A DNA stretch of 64,000 nt from Streptomyces silaceus (GTDB lineage Bacteria; Actinomycetota; Actinomycetes; Streptomycetales; Streptomycetaceae), in contig NZ_LIRJ01000025.1 in NCBI RefSeq assembly GCF_001419745.1, forward strand, positions 20,705-84,704. Reading direction: 5' to 3'. Positions within the stretch are counted from its first letter, which is position 1. Each line of letters starts with the position of its first letter. Position numbers and translations under genes: made by a program. The notes under the pieces were generated by a model, which searched no databases, was not told where the DNA came from, and saw only the letters and a program-made list of their open reading frames with translations. Positions 1 to 41,114 of the stretch are shown one piece after another.

Positions 1-1029
1 GCCGGAGGTGCGGCCGTCCTGGTTGGTGGCGCTGCCCCGGATGACGCCGAGGATCCGGTCGCGGTCGCGGACCGCGTCGGACAGCCGCTTGAGGACGAGA
101 ACGCCGACGCCCTCGCCGACCAGCATGCCGTCGGCGTCCGCGTCGAAGGGGCGGCAGGCACGGCCCGGCGAGACGGTGCCCAGGGCCTCCATCGTGACGA
201 ACGTGCCGGGGTGGTTGGCCACGTACACACCGGCGGCCAGCGCGAGGTCCGACTCGCCGTCCAGCAGCAGGCGGCGCGCGACGTCGACGGCGACGAGCGA
301 GGACGAGCAGGCGGTGTCGACGGTCATCGCCGGGCCCGCGAGGTCGAGCTGGTAGGCGAGGCGGGCCGCCATGATGCTGGTGTCGGAGCCCATCAGCGCG
401 TGCGCCGAGTACTCCGCCTGGGGCGCGAGGCCGGTGCTGCCGACGATCGTGGCGACGGCGCGCCCGCGCAGCGCCGAGGCGTCCTGGCCCGCGTCCTCCA
501 GGGCGTGGTAGCAGGATTCGAGCAGGACGCGCTGGGCGGCGTCCATCGCGGCGGCCTCGCGCGGGGCGATGCGGAAGAAGGCCGGGTCGAACTCCTCGCT
601 GCCGGCCATGGCGCCGTAGCGGGGCGGCGCGACGTCCGGGAAGTGCTCGGCGAGCAGCGAGAGCGCGACCGGGTCGTCGACCTCGGTGGTGCGGTCCTCG
701 CCCGAGCTGATCACCTCCCACAGCTCGTCGGGGTTGCGCGCGCCCGCGGTGCGGCAGTGCATGCCGATGACCGCGATCGCCTCGGGCGGCGCCGCCCGGT
801 CGAGGAGGGCGGCGACGCGCTCGGCGAGCGTGTCGAGGTCACCCGCCTCGGACACCGCGCCGGTCGGGAGGGCCGTGCCGAAGCGGGCGTTGACCTCTTC
901 GGTCAGCGCGACGGCCGTGGTCAGGTTCAGGCCGAGGTCCTGGAAGGAGGCCTCGGCGGCTCGCTCGGGAGTGACGTCGAGGACCCGGGCCGCGAGCTCC
1001 GACAGCGCCTGCTTGACGTGGGGCGACAT
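1..1029 (-). CDS. Trans-AT polyketide synthase, N-terminal part (gene runs off left edge)
   Basis: Only the first 343 residues are inside the window; no stop is reached. Residues about 1-70 look like an acyl carrier protein fold, but where the phosphopantetheine serine should be (GLDS) the sequence reads GLNL, with Leu36 in the serine position, so it cannot carry an acyl chain. A ketosynthase begins near residue 80; the nucleophile is Cys241 in VDTACSSS. The sequence ends before the two KS histidines, so its activity cannot be judged. The ATG at 1029 is preceded by AGGAG about 10 bases upstream and lies 16 bases after the stop of the upstream megasynthase, so the two are co-transcribed. It should receive the chain from the preceding polypeptide (1046-9994). 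The downstream module composition is unknown. Confidence 0.93.
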   Translation of the reverse strand, partial: MSPHVKQALSELAARVLDVTPERAAEASFQDLGLNLTTAVALTEEVNARFGTALPTGAVSEAGDLDTLAERVAALLDRAAPPEAIAVIGMHCRTAGARNPDELWEVISSGEDRTTEVDDPVALSLLAEHFPDVAPPRYGAMAGSEEFDPAFFRIAPREAAAMDAAQRVLLESCYHALEDAGQDASALRGRAVATIVGSTGLAPQAEYSAHALMGSDTSIMAARLAYQLDLAGPAMTVDTACSSSLVAVDVARRLLLDGESDLALAAGVYVANHPGTFVTMEALGTVSPGRACRPFDADADGMLVGEGVGVLVLKRLSDAVRDRDRILGVIRGSATNQDGRTSG

Positions 1030-1045
1030 TGACTCTGCTTCTCCT

Positions 1046-33603
<32,558 letters not shown>

Positions 33604-33720
33604 CCGGATGCCTTGAGGCTCGAATTGCGGCAGACCCGCAGCACTGCACCACAAACGGGCGCAGCGCAGGGTGAACAATTCCTCAAATCAAACTGAAGGG
33701 AATCGGCACAACACAACGTA

Positions 33721-33879
33721 ACGACCCGCGACTTATGGCACGACTGGGCGGATCGAAACTCACATGAGCACGCGAATAGGGCTCAGCCTCGCGTCACCAT
33801 CGCGGCGGGGCGGTGGGAACGGGCGGGCCCGTAGCAGGAAGGACGGGAATGCCACGCCTGACGACTCGACTTATGTCAC
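33721..33879. promoter_or_regulatory. Imperfect direct repeat, candidate regulator site upstream of the megasynthase operon
   Basis: A 21-base segment at 33721-33741 and a 19-base segment at 33861-33879 share ACGAC...CGACTTATG.CAC, including the identical nonamer CGACTTATG. They lie about 120 and 260 bases upstream of the megasynthase start. Repeats of this kind often bind pathway-specific activators. The binding protein is unknown and no regulator gene is present in the visible part of the cluster. Confidence 0.4.
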
Positions 33880-34155
33880 TGTCTGTAAGCACGTTCAGAG
33901 TCGCCCCCCGTCAGCTTCACCCGTCAACCGGAATCTAACACTTGTTATCCGGCAGCGGCAAGCACTCGATCTTCTTCACCGCATCCATTCGTACTACATT
34001 CAACAACAAGCATCCACACCCCCGTTGACCACGTAACTCGCAGCCCCAAAGGCCCCGAGTCCGCCTGCGCGAGGGTGCGCACCGGGTGCCCACCACCGGT
34101 CGGCCATGGCACGCCGGGGCCCCAAACAGGGCCCAGAACAGGCCAGTTGAGGCGC

Positions 34156-34168
34156 CTACCGTCGGTAG
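34156..34168. promoter_or_regulatory. 13-bp perfect palindrome, candidate operator
   Basis: CTACCG-T-CGGTAG is a perfect inverted repeat with a one-base centre in the divergent region, about 430 bases before the extender-unit operon. Its size fits a dimeric repressor site of the TetR type, but it could be chance. Confidence 0.3.
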
Positions 34169-34598
34169 CACCCACCCGTCCCGCACACGGAGCGCGAGAT
34201 GGATCCGGAACGGCATTCCCCACCTGCACCCGTGTTATTCCTGTGAAGAAGAAGAAAAGTGCAAGCCGTCGCCAAAAACAGCAAACGCGCAGGCCATTCG
34301 GCATTCAGGGCGTTCTCCGGATAGCCAAGTGAAAGACACCCGGCCACCTCCTAGAACAATCATGCTACGGTCATGCGGCGTCGGTTCAAGGGTGTACGAC
34401 GGGGAGGATCATGGCATCGCATTGCGGGCCGCGGGACATCGCATTGGCCTAGGCCTGATGCCCCTGGAACGACCTATTCCGCCGCGTTCCATCAGGTCCA
34501 TATCTCGGCGCACCAGGCAAAAGTCACTGCCTGCGGCCGCCCTGTCTTCCCGAGCGAACGAATCATTGATGTCCACCGCCAGGTAGGGGAGGTATGCG

Positions 34599-35462
34599 GT
34601 GACAGAGGAAGTACCCGGCCCTCGGCTGGCCGTTCTGGGTGCCGGTGTCATGGGTGTCAGCATCACGACGCTGGCTCTCGGACGCGGCGTCCCGGTCGTC
34701 CTGGTCGAGACCGATCCGGCGAAGCGGGCGGACGCTCCCGCCCGGATCGCGCGCGAACTGCGCACGGCCCAGCTGATGGGCGTACGCATGGAGGAGCCGC
34801 GCGGGGAGCTGGTCACCACCGCGTCGGCCGCCGACTGCGCGGGCGCGGACGTGGTCATCGAGGCGATCACCGAGGAGGCCGGGCTCAAGGCCGCGGTACT
34901 CACCGAGGTCGCCGCGGCGGTCGGCACGGGCACCGCGCTCGTCACCAACACCTCGTCCATCCCGGTCGACGAACTCGCCGAGAAGCTCCCGCACCCCGAG
35001 AACCTCCTCGGCGTCCACTTCATGAACCCCACCTACCTGATCGGTACGGTCGAGGTGATCCGTGGCTCGCGCACGGCGCAGACCGCGGTGGACTCGGTGC
35101 GGCGGCTGCTCACGGCCCTCGACCGCAGGGGCGTCCTCGTGGGCGACGGCCCCGGCTTCGTCACCAGCCGCGTACTGCACCGCATGATCAACGACGCGGC
35201 GCGCGTCGTCGAAGAGGGGCGGGCCTGCGCGGAGGACGTCGACACGCTGATGCAGGAGTGCCTCGGCCACCGCACCGGACCGCTGCGCACCGCCGACCTG
35301 ATCGGCATCGACAACCTCGTGGACTCCCTGTGGGTGCTCCACCAGCGCACCGGTGACGAGGGCTGCCGCCCCTGCGACCTGCTGCTCCAGAAGGTGCGCG
35401 ACGGCGAGCACGGCCGCAAGACCGGCCAAGGCTTCTACACCTATACGGGAGTGGTGTCCTGA
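34599..35462 (+). CDS. FkbK-like 3-hydroxyacyl-CoA dehydrogenase family protein (methoxymalonyl-ACP synthesis)
   Basis: 287 residues. The N-terminus carries a Rossmann NAD site (VLGAGVMG), followed by the NTSSIPV segment and the HFMNP motif with the catalytic-type His found in 3-hydroxybutyryl-CoA dehydrogenases. The C-terminal helical domain ends GRKTGQGFY, also typical of the family. In FK520-type pathways this enzyme oxidises the alpha-hydroxyl side of glyceryl-ACP on the way to hydroxymalonyl-ACP. The GTG start at 34599 has GGGGAGG 8 bases upstream. It is the first gene of a six-gene operon and its stop overlaps the next start by one base (TGATG). The pathway role rests on the neighbours; the fold assignment is firm. 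Confidence 0.9.
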   Translation: MTEEVPGPRLAVLGAGVMGVSITTLALGRGVPVVLVETDPAKRADAPARIARELRTAQLMGVRMEEPRGELVTTASAADCAGADVVIEAITEEAGLKAAVLTEVAAAVGTGTALVTNTSSIPVDELAEKLPHPENLLGVHFMNPTYLIGTVEVIRGSRTAQTAVDSVRRLLTALDRRGVLVGDGPGFVTSRVLHRMINDAARVVEEGRACAEDVDTLMQECLGHRTGPLRTADLIGIDNLVDSLWVLHQRTGDEGCRPCDLLLQKVRDGEHGRKTGQGFYTYTGVVS

Positions 35463-36127
35463 TGGCCGGTCAGCTCACCGCCGACGAGCGACTCCTCGAC
35501 TACGTGCGCGCGATGTCGCTGCGCGACGACGACGTGCTCAGCGAGCTGCGCGCCGAGACCGCCGGCATGCCGATGCTGCGGGCCATGCTGGTCCTGCCGG
35601 AGGAGGCGCAGCTCCTCGCGCTCCTGGTGCGGGTGACCGGCGCCTCGAACGTCCTGGAGGTCGGCACCTTCACCGGCTACAGCAGCCTCACCATGGCGCG
35701 CGCCCTGCCGCCCGGGGGCCAGGTCGTCACCTGTGACATCAGCGAACGCTGGACCGGCATCGCCCGGCGCTACTGGGAACGCGCCGGCGTCGCCGACCGG
35801 ATCGACCTCCGGCTCGGGGACGCTGCCAAGACGCTCGACGAGCTGCTCGAACAACGCGGCCCCGGCAGCTTCGACCTGGCCTTCGTCGACGCCGACAAGG
35901 CCAACTACCACCGCTACTACGAGCAGTCACTCGCCCTGGTGCGCCCCGGCGGACTGCTCGCCCTCGACAACACCCTCTTCTTCGGCAAGGTCGTCGATCC
36001 GGCCGCGCAGGACCCGGACACCCTCGCCATTCGCGAACTGAACACCCTGCTGCGTGACGACGACCGCGTGGACATCTCCATGCTCGCCGTCGCCGACGGC
36101 CTCACCCTCGTCCACAAGAAGCCCTGA
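35462..36127 (+). CDS. FkbG-like O-methyltransferase (methoxymalonyl-ACP synthesis)
   Basis: 221 residues, the full length of the caffeoyl-CoA-type O-methyltransferase family (methyltransferase family 3). The SAM-binding motif [13 protein letters not shown] and the metal/acid motif [10 protein letters not shown] are both present. FkbG-type enzymes methylate the hydroxyl of hydroxymalonyl-ACP to give methoxymalonyl-ACP. It is translationally coupled to the preceding dehydrogenase (TGATG) and 14 bases from the following ACP. Without this gene the cassette would stop at hydroxymalonyl, so its presence supports the methoxy prediction. Confidence 0.92.
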   Translation: MAGQLTADERLLDYVRAMSLRDDDVLSELRAETAGMPMLRAMLVLPEEAQLLALLVRVTGASNVLEVGTFTGYSSLTMARALPPGGQVVTCDISERWTGIARRYWERAGVADRIDLRLGDAAKTLDELLEQRGPGSFDLAFVDADKANYHRYYEQSLALVRPGGLLALDNTLFFGKVVDPAAQDPDTLAIRELNTLLRDDDRVDISMLAVADGLTLVHKKP

Positions 36128-36141
36128 GAGGAAGCGCGGAG

Positions 36142-36423
36142 ATGAGCGATCCCACCACGACCAGCCCGCTGTCGGCGCAGGACGTCCAGACCGAGCTGAA
36201 GCGGTTCCTGACCGAGCGCACGAAGACCGACTGGGCGGCGGACACCGACCTGTTCGCCACCGGCGGGGTGTCCTCGCTGTTCGCGATGGAGCTGGTGGTC
36301 CACGTCGAGAACACCTTCGGCATCGCCGTCGAGGGCCCCGACCTCAAGATCGACAACTTCCGTACGGTGAACGCCATGACCGAGCTCGTGCTCCGGCTCG
36401 CCGGGAACGACGCCGGTGAGTGA
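36142..36423 (+). CDS. FkbJ-like discrete acyl carrier protein
   Basis: 93 residues. The phosphopantetheine serine is in TGGVSSLFAMEL, after an ACP-type DLF motif. Stand-alone ACPs of this kind carry the three-carbon unit from glyceryl through hydroxymalonyl to methoxymalonyl while FkbH-, FkbK-, FkbI- and FkbG-type enzymes work on it. ATG at 36142 with GAGAGGAAG upstream. Its last eight bases overlap the GTG start of the acyl-CoA dehydrogenase gene. Confidence 0.92.
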   Translation: MSDPTTTSPLSAQDVQTELKRFLTERTKTDWAADTDLFATGGVSSLFAMELVVHVENTFGIAVEGPDLKIDNFRTVNAMTELVLRLAGNDAGE

Positions 36424-37516
36424 CGAACTCCGGGACCTGATCACCGCGGAGATCGGCGACCGGGCCGCCGGCTGGGACCTGGCCGGCGCCATCCCGCCGG
36501 AGATCCTGCGGGGCCTGGGCGCCAAGGGCGCGCTGTGCGCGGAGGTCCCCGCCGAGTACGGCGGCCGAGGCCTGACGGGGCTTCAGAACGGTGAACTCAC
36601 CGCCCACGCGGGCGCGTTGTGCAGCTCGCTGCGGAGCGTGATGACCTCACAGGGCATGGCCGCGTGGACGATCCAGCGCTTCGGCACCCGCCGGCAGCGC
36701 ACCGAGGAGCTCGCCCGGCTCACCCAGGGCGGTCTCGCCGCCGTGGCGTTCAGCGAGCCGCAGGCCGGCAGCGACCTCTCGGCGATCGCCACCACCATCG
36801 TGGACGACGGCGACGAGGTGGTCCTCAACGGCCACAAGGTGTGGTCGACCGCGGCCGCGTACGCCGACGTCGTGGTGGTCTTCGGCCGCTACCGTGACGA
36901 GGCCGCGGCCGTGGTGGTGCCCACCGACGCCCCCGGTGTCATCGTCGAGCCCGTCCCCCAGCCCCTCGGCTGCCGCGCGGCCGGGCACGCGGACGTGCTC
37001 CTCCAGGACGTACGGCTGCCCGCGTCCCGCGTCCTTTCGGGCGCGAGCCAGTCCCTCGCCCTGCTCACCACGATCGCCCTCACCTACGGCCGGCTCTCGG
37101 TGGCCTGGGGCTGCGTCGGCATCATCCGCTCCTGTCTGCGGGCCGCCGCCTCCCACGCCCGTACCCGCGAGCAGTTCGGCAAGCCGCTGGCGCAGCACCA
37201 GCTGATCGCCCGTCATCTGTCGGAGCTGGTGGTCGCCGAGCAGACCGCGACCCGCGTGTGCGAGCACGCGGCGGGCTGCTGGGACACCCGGTCCCCCGAG
37301 CTGTCCGGTGCGGCGGTGCTCGCCAAGCACGTCTCCGCGGGGCAGGCGGCACACGCCGCGTCCACCGCGGTGCAGGTCCTCGCCTCCGCGGGGTCGGTGG
37401 ACGGCGAGGCGGTGGCCCGCGCCTACCGCGACGCCAAGCTCATGCAGATCATCGAGGGCAGCGAGGAGATCTGTCAGCTGATCCTCGCCGAACGCGCGCT
37501 GGAGGGTGTGGCATGA
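36416..37516 (+). CDS. FkbI-like acyl-CoA dehydrogenase (methoxymalonyl-ACP synthesis)
   Basis: 366 residues with the normal three-part acyl-CoA dehydrogenase layout: the middle motif AFSEPQAGSDL contacts FAD and substrate, REQFGKPLAQHQ lies at the start of the C-terminal helices, and the catalytic-base motif is IIEGSEEI. In methoxymalonyl pathways FkbI-type flavoproteins perform an oxidation on the ACP-bound unit. The GTG start at 36416 lies inside the ACP gene, and the stop overlaps the next gene as ATGA, so expression is tightly coupled. Confidence 0.92.
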   Translation: MSDELRDLITAEIGDRAAGWDLAGAIPPEILRGLGAKGALCAEVPAEYGGRGLTGLQNGELTAHAGALCSSLRSVMTSQGMAAWTIQRFGTRRQRTEELARLTQGGLAAVAFSEPQAGSDLSAIATTIVDDGDEVVLNGHKVWSTAAAYADVVVVFGRYRDEAAAVVVPTDAPGVIVEPVPQPLGCRAAGHADVLLQDVRLPASRVLSGASQSLALLTTIALTYGRLSVAWGCVGIIRSCLRAAASHARTREQFGKPLAQHQLIARHLSELVVAEQTATRVCEHAAGCWDTRSPELSGAAVLAKHVSAGQAAHAASTAVQVLASAGSVDGEAVARAYRDAKLMQIIEGSEEICQLILAERALEGVA

Positions 37517-38490
37517 CGACCGAGACCGCCGCCGTGGGCATCGGCGCGATCCACTGCCTGCTGCCGGACGAGCGCACCGCCGTCGCGGACCTGCCCGAAC
37601 TGGCCCGGCTGACCGACGAGGAGCTCGCGTTCGCCGAGCAGGCCGGCATCAAGTCCGTCGGCGTCTTCCCCGACACCGAGCCGACCGAACTCGCCGCGCG
37701 CGCCTGCGAGGCCCTCCTCGCCGGGCAGGACGGCACCCCCGACCTGCTGCTGCACATCGGCTCCCGGGCACCGGACGTGCTCATCGGGTCCGACTCGGGG
37801 AAGATCGCGCACCTCGCGGGCCTGACCGGCACCTTCCCCTTCACCATCGACGGCCTGGGCTGCGCCGGATCGTCGGCCGCCTGGGGCCTCGGGCGCGACC
37901 TCCTGCTCGGCGATCCGTCGCGCGAGAGCGTCCTGATCACCTACGGCAGCCGTCCCACCGCTGCCGACCGGGTGCGCCGGCCCGTCACCGTGGTCGGCGA
38001 CGGCGCCTTCGCGATGACGCTGGTCAAGGGCGGGCGCCCGGTCCTCAAGGCGCACCGCATGGAGGCCGACAGCTCCTTCCACGACCTGTTCAAGGTCGAC
38101 TACAAGCACCACCCCTGGTCCCAGTGGCGCGAGGTCTGCGCGGACAGCGACCGCTACTCCTTCGAGCTCGCCATGCACAGCCGTACGCGACTGGGCAAGC
38201 TCGTCGACCAGGTCCTGGCCGACGCGGGGCTCGGCAAGGACGACGTGGCCGCGACCCTCATGCAGAACGTCACCTCCAGCGCCTTCCAGTTCTACCGGGC
38301 CACGCTCGGCCTGGAGATCCACCCGGTCTGCGCCACCCATCTCGCGGAGCTCGGCCACCTCGGCCCGATGGACGTGGTCCTCAACCTGGACCGCCTCCTC
38401 GCCTCCGGTGAGCTGACGAGCGGCCGGCACGTGCTGGTGCTCAGCAACAGCCCCGTCGCCGCCTGGACCGTGACGCTGTGGGAAGTGTGA
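37513..38490 (+). CDS. Divergent KSIII-like thiolase-fold protein, candidate acyltransferase for the extender unit
   Basis: 325 residues, the size and layout of ketoacyl-ACP synthase III. The nucleophile is Cys117 in GLGCAGSS. The family HQAN motif appears as MQNV (Met250 at the usual His position). The region that usually holds the catalytic Asn reads GHLGPMD (His282, Asp287). It therefore lacks the standard Cys-His-Asn triad and more resembles KSIII-like acyl-transferring enzymes, which use Cys-His-Asp (CerJ is a characterised example). It overlaps the acyl-CoA dehydrogenase gene by four bases and is followed by the FkbH-like gene, so it belongs to the methoxymalonyl cassette. A role in moving methoxymalonyl from the discrete ACP to the AT-less megasynthase is an inference. 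Confidence 0.85.
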   Translation: MTTETAAVGIGAIHCLLPDERTAVADLPELARLTDEELAFAEQAGIKSVGVFPDTEPTELAARACEALLAGQDGTPDLLLHIGSRAPDVLIGSDSGKIAHLAGLTGTFPFTIDGLGCAGSSAAWGLGRDLLLGDPSRESVLITYGSRPTAADRVRRPVTVVGDGAFAMTLVKGGRPVLKAHRMEADSSFHDLFKVDYKHHPWSQWREVCADSDRYSFELAMHSRTRLGKLVDQVLADAGLGKDDVAATLMQNVTSSAFQFYRATLGLEIHPVCATHLAELGHLGPMDVVLNLDRLLASGELTSGRHVLVLSNSPVAAWTVTLWEV

Positions 38491-38510
38491 GCCATGGAAG
38501 GAATGAGCCG

Positions 38511-39611
38511 GTGACGGAACCTCAGCCGACCGTCAAGTGCCTGGTCTGGGACCTGGACAACACCCTGTGGCGCGGCACGCTCGTGGAGGACGGCGAGGTC
38601 GTCCTCCACGAGGGGATCCGCGACGTGATCGTCGCGCTCGACGAGCGGGGCATCCTCCAGGCGGTCGCCAGCCGCAACGACCACGAGCACGCCTGGGGGC
38701 AGCTGGAGAAGCTCGGCCTCGCCGAGTACTTCGTGCTGCCGCGGATCAACTGGGGCGCCAAGTCGGCGTCCATCCGGTCGATCGCCGAGGAACTGAACTT
38801 CGCGATGAAGACCATCGCCTTCATCGACGACCAGCCGGCCGAGCGCGCCGAGGTCGCGTTCCACCACGCGGAGGTCCGCTGCTACACGGCGGAGCAGGCC
38901 CTCGACCTGCCCGGACTGCCGGAGTTCACGCCTCCCGTGGTGACCGGCGACGCGCGCCGCCGCCGGCAGATGTACCAGGCCGGGGTCCGCAGGGAGGCCG
39001 AGCGCACCGAGCACGCCGGGTCCGACGAGGAGTTCCTGCGCTCGCTCGGCCTGGAGCTGCGGATCGAGCGCGCGGGCGACGAGGCGATCTCCCGGGTCGA
39101 GGAACTGACCCTGCGCACCAGCCAGATGAACGCGACGGGGGTGCACTACTCCGACGAGGCGCTGCGCGCCCTGGTCGCGGACGAGGAGCACGAGGTGCTC
39201 GTCGCCTCGCTCACCGACCGCTTCGGCCCGCACGGAGCGATCGGCGTGATCCTGCTGGAGCGGCGCCCGGACACCTGGCACATCAAGCTCCTGGCCACCT
39301 CCTGCCGCGTGGTGTCCTTCGGCGTGGGGGCGGCGCTGCTGCGCTGGCTCTCCGACGAGACGGCGCGGGCCGGTGTGCCGCTGACGGCCGGGTTCCGGCG
39401 CACCGAGCGCAACCGCATGATGGAGGTCGCCTACCGCTTCGCGGGCTTCCGCGAGGCCGCCGACGCCGAGGCGCCCCGGAGCGCGGACGGGGTGCAGACC
39501 CTCGTCCTCGACCCCACCCGGCAGGATCCGCCCGGCCACCTCAAGGTGATGGCGCCCCGCCTGTTCGGCTCGCCGTACGAGCCCGTCGAGTGGGTGCCCG
39601 CCGCCGGCTGA
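38511..39611 (+). CDS. FkbH-like HAD-superfamily glyceryl transferase/phosphatase
   Basis: 366 residues. The N-terminal HAD motif WDLDNTLW contains the nucleophilic aspartate; FIDDQPAER is the late HAD acidic motif; the C-terminal part is the GNAT-like region found in FkbH proteins. FkbH-type enzymes take 1,3-bisphosphoglycerate, remove phosphate and load the glyceryl group on the discrete ACP. I chose GTG at 38511 because GGAAGGA lies 8 bases upstream; an upstream in-frame GTG at 38478 overlaps the previous gene. Last gene of the operon, followed by a strong hairpin. Confidence 0.92.
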   Translation: MTEPQPTVKCLVWDLDNTLWRGTLVEDGEVVLHEGIRDVIVALDERGILQAVASRNDHEHAWGQLEKLGLAEYFVLPRINWGAKSASIRSIAEELNFAMKTIAFIDDQPAERAEVAFHHAEVRCYTAEQALDLPGLPEFTPPVVTGDARRRRQMYQAGVRREAERTEHAGSDEEFLRSLGLELRIERAGDEAISRVEELTLRTSQMNATGVHYSDEALRALVADEEHEVLVASLTDRFGPHGAIGVILLERRPDTWHIKLLATSCRVVSFGVGAALLRWLSDETARAGVPLTAGFRRTERNRMMEVAYRFAGFREAADAEAPRSADGVQTLVLDPTRQDPPGHLKVMAPRLFGSPYEPVEWVPAAG

Positions 39612-39617
39612 CCCGCC

Positions 39618-39650
39618 GGTCCGCGCCACGGGTCTGCCGTGGCGCGGACC
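39618..39650. terminator. Bidirectional hairpin terminator at the probable right border of the cluster
   Basis: A perfect 14-bp stem (GGTCCGCGCCACGG / CCGTGGCGCGGACC) with a 5-base loop fills the 51-base gap between the FkbH-like gene and the convergent MFS gene. No U-tract, as usual in Streptomyces. It probably stops transcription from both sides. Confidence 0.9.
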
Positions 39651-39662
39651 GGGACGGCGGGG

Positions 39663-41114
39663 TCAGTCCGTGGCTTCCGCCTCCACGGGCTTCGGGATGA
39701 GGAAGGACGTCGCGAAGGCCGCCGCGATGAGGGCGACTCCGGCGATCATGCCGGCCGTGTACCCGGCGGGCGACGTCTTGTCGGCCGGTGCCGCGGCGGT
39801 CTGCACGGCGTACAGGACGGCGAAGCTGAGTCCCGCGCCGAGGTTGAACGCGCCCGCGTTCAGGCCGGGCAGGAAGCCCGGGTTCTCCTTCGGGGAGAGC
39901 ACGATGCCGAGGCCGTTGAGGACGATGTTGCCCACACCCGCGTAGGTGACGCCGATGAGGACCGACGCGACGAGCAGGAGCGGCCGCGAGTCGGCGTGCA
40001 GCGTGAACAGCATCAGGGCGACGGTCACGGCGGAGCCGACGAGACCGAGGCGCAGGATGCGGCCGTAGCCGTACGTGGCGGCCAGGCGCCCGGCGAGCGG
40101 GCCCATGGCGAGGCCCGCGAGCGCGTACGGCGTCAGGGTCCACCAGGCGGACTGCTCGGCGGTCATGCCGAAGCCCGCCTGCGCGTCCTGGGCGAACGCC
40201 GGGATCATGCCGTTCATCACGGCGAACACACCGGTCATGGTGAGGACCGTGGTGAGCAGCAGCGCCCAGGTGGAGCGCCGGCGCAGATGCCGTGTGGCGA
40301 CCAGCGGGTGGCTGCTGCGGTCCTCGGTGCGCCAGAACAGGGCGAAGGCGAGGGCGGTGACGACGAACAGGCCCGCGACCAGCGGCCAGTTGGCGTCGCC
40401 GAGCTTGCCGGCCTCGTTCAGGGCGATGAGGGCCGCGCCGACCGAGACGACCAGGAGCGTGACGCCGGGCCAGTCCATGCGGCGGTCGTCGGTGTCGGCG
40501 GCCCGGGACTCCGGGGTGAGGGTGGCGACGAGGAGCGCGGCGACGGCCGCGACGGCGGCCATCACCCAGAACACCGACTGGAAGCCGTAGTGGTCGGCGA
40601 GGAAGCCGCCGGCGAGGGAGTCGACGCCCGCGATGCCGCCGTTGACGGCGGTGATGACGCCGAGCAGGGTGCCGTACTTCTTCGGCTCGTGCACCTCGTT
40701 GCGGAGCATGATCAGGCAGAGCGGCACGGTGGGTCCGGAGACGCCCTGGACGACGCGGCCCGCGAAGAGCATCGGGATGTTCTCGGCGAGCGCGGCGACG
40801 ACGCAGCCGACGACCATCAGCGCGAGCATGCCGGCGAGCACCTTGCGGCGTCCGACGAGGTCGCCGAGGCGCGGAAGGAAGAGCGAGAAGAGCGCGGCCG
40901 AGGTGAAGAACGCGGTCTGGGTCAGGCCGACCTCGGCGGAGGTCGCCCCGAGCGAGTCCTCGATGTTCTTCAGGGCGGGGCTGAGCATGCTCGCGTTGAG
41001 CTGGAAGGCGAAGCACGCGGCGAGCAGCGCGGCGACCAGGACGCCGATGCGGACCGGGCGCGAGCTGTGCGGGCCGCCGGACGCGGCGGCCGGTTCGGTG
41101 AAGGAGGCGTTCAT
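39663..41114 (-). CDS. MFS transporter linked to nucleoside hydrolase
   Basis: 483 residues with about 14 hydrophobic segments in the arrangement of the DHA2-type major facilitator family; the loop motif RLGDLVGRRK after the second segment is characteristic of MFS. Its ATG overlaps the stop of the nucleoside hydrolase gene as ATGA, so the two are one operon. It more likely imports or exports a nucleoside or related base than serves as the exporter of the polyketide, although its position beside the cluster makes that possible. Confidence 0.88.
   Translation of the reverse strand: MNASFTEPAAASGGPHSSRPVRIGVLVAALLAACFAFQLNASMLSPALKNIEDSLGATSAEVGLTQTAFFTSAALFSLFLPRLGDLVGRRKVLAGMLALMVVGCVVAALAENIPMLFAGRVVQGVSGPTVPLCLIMLRNEVHEPKKYGTLLGVITAVNGGIAGVDSLAGGFLADHYGFQSVFWVMAAVAAVAALLVATLTPESRAADTDDRRMDWPGVTLLVVSVGAALIALNEAGKLGDANWPLVAGLFVVTALAFALFWRTEDRSSHPLVATRHLRRRSTWALLLTTVLTMTGVFAVMNGMIPAFAQDAQAGFGMTAEQSAWWTLTPYALAGLAMGPLAGRLAATYGYGRILRLGLVGSAVTVALMLFTLHADSRPLLLVASVLIGVTYAGVGNIVLNGLGIVLSPKENPGFLPGLNAGAFNLGAGLSFAVLYAVQTAAAPADKTSPAGYTAGMIAGVALIAAAFATSFLIPKPVEAEATD

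Larger units (their letters stand above)
33604..34598. promoter_or_regulatory. Divergent ~1-kb control region between megasynthase and extender-unit operons
   Basis: No convincing gene lies here. The short open frames have no codon bias of the local type and no ribosome site. The region is visibly less GC-rich than its surroundings (AT-rich stretches near 33676-33720, 33930-34015 and 34235-34290), as expected for promoters. Both flanking operons point away from it, so it must hold the promoter of the leftward megasynthase operon and that of the rightward methoxymalonyl operon. It contains an imperfect direct repeat and a 13-bp palindrome, listed separately. I could not assign -35/-10 boxes with confidence. 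Confidence 0.7.

Noticed and set aside
34086..34586. Possible small gene in the divergent control region
   Set aside because: Arg/Pro/Ser-rich translation without a recognisable motif, no ribosome site, and base composition unlike the neighbouring genes.
39663..41114. MFS protein as exporter of the polyketide
   Set aside because: It is separated from the cluster by a terminator and coupled by ATGA to a nucleoside hydrolase. It is not excluded, but the operon context points elsewhere.
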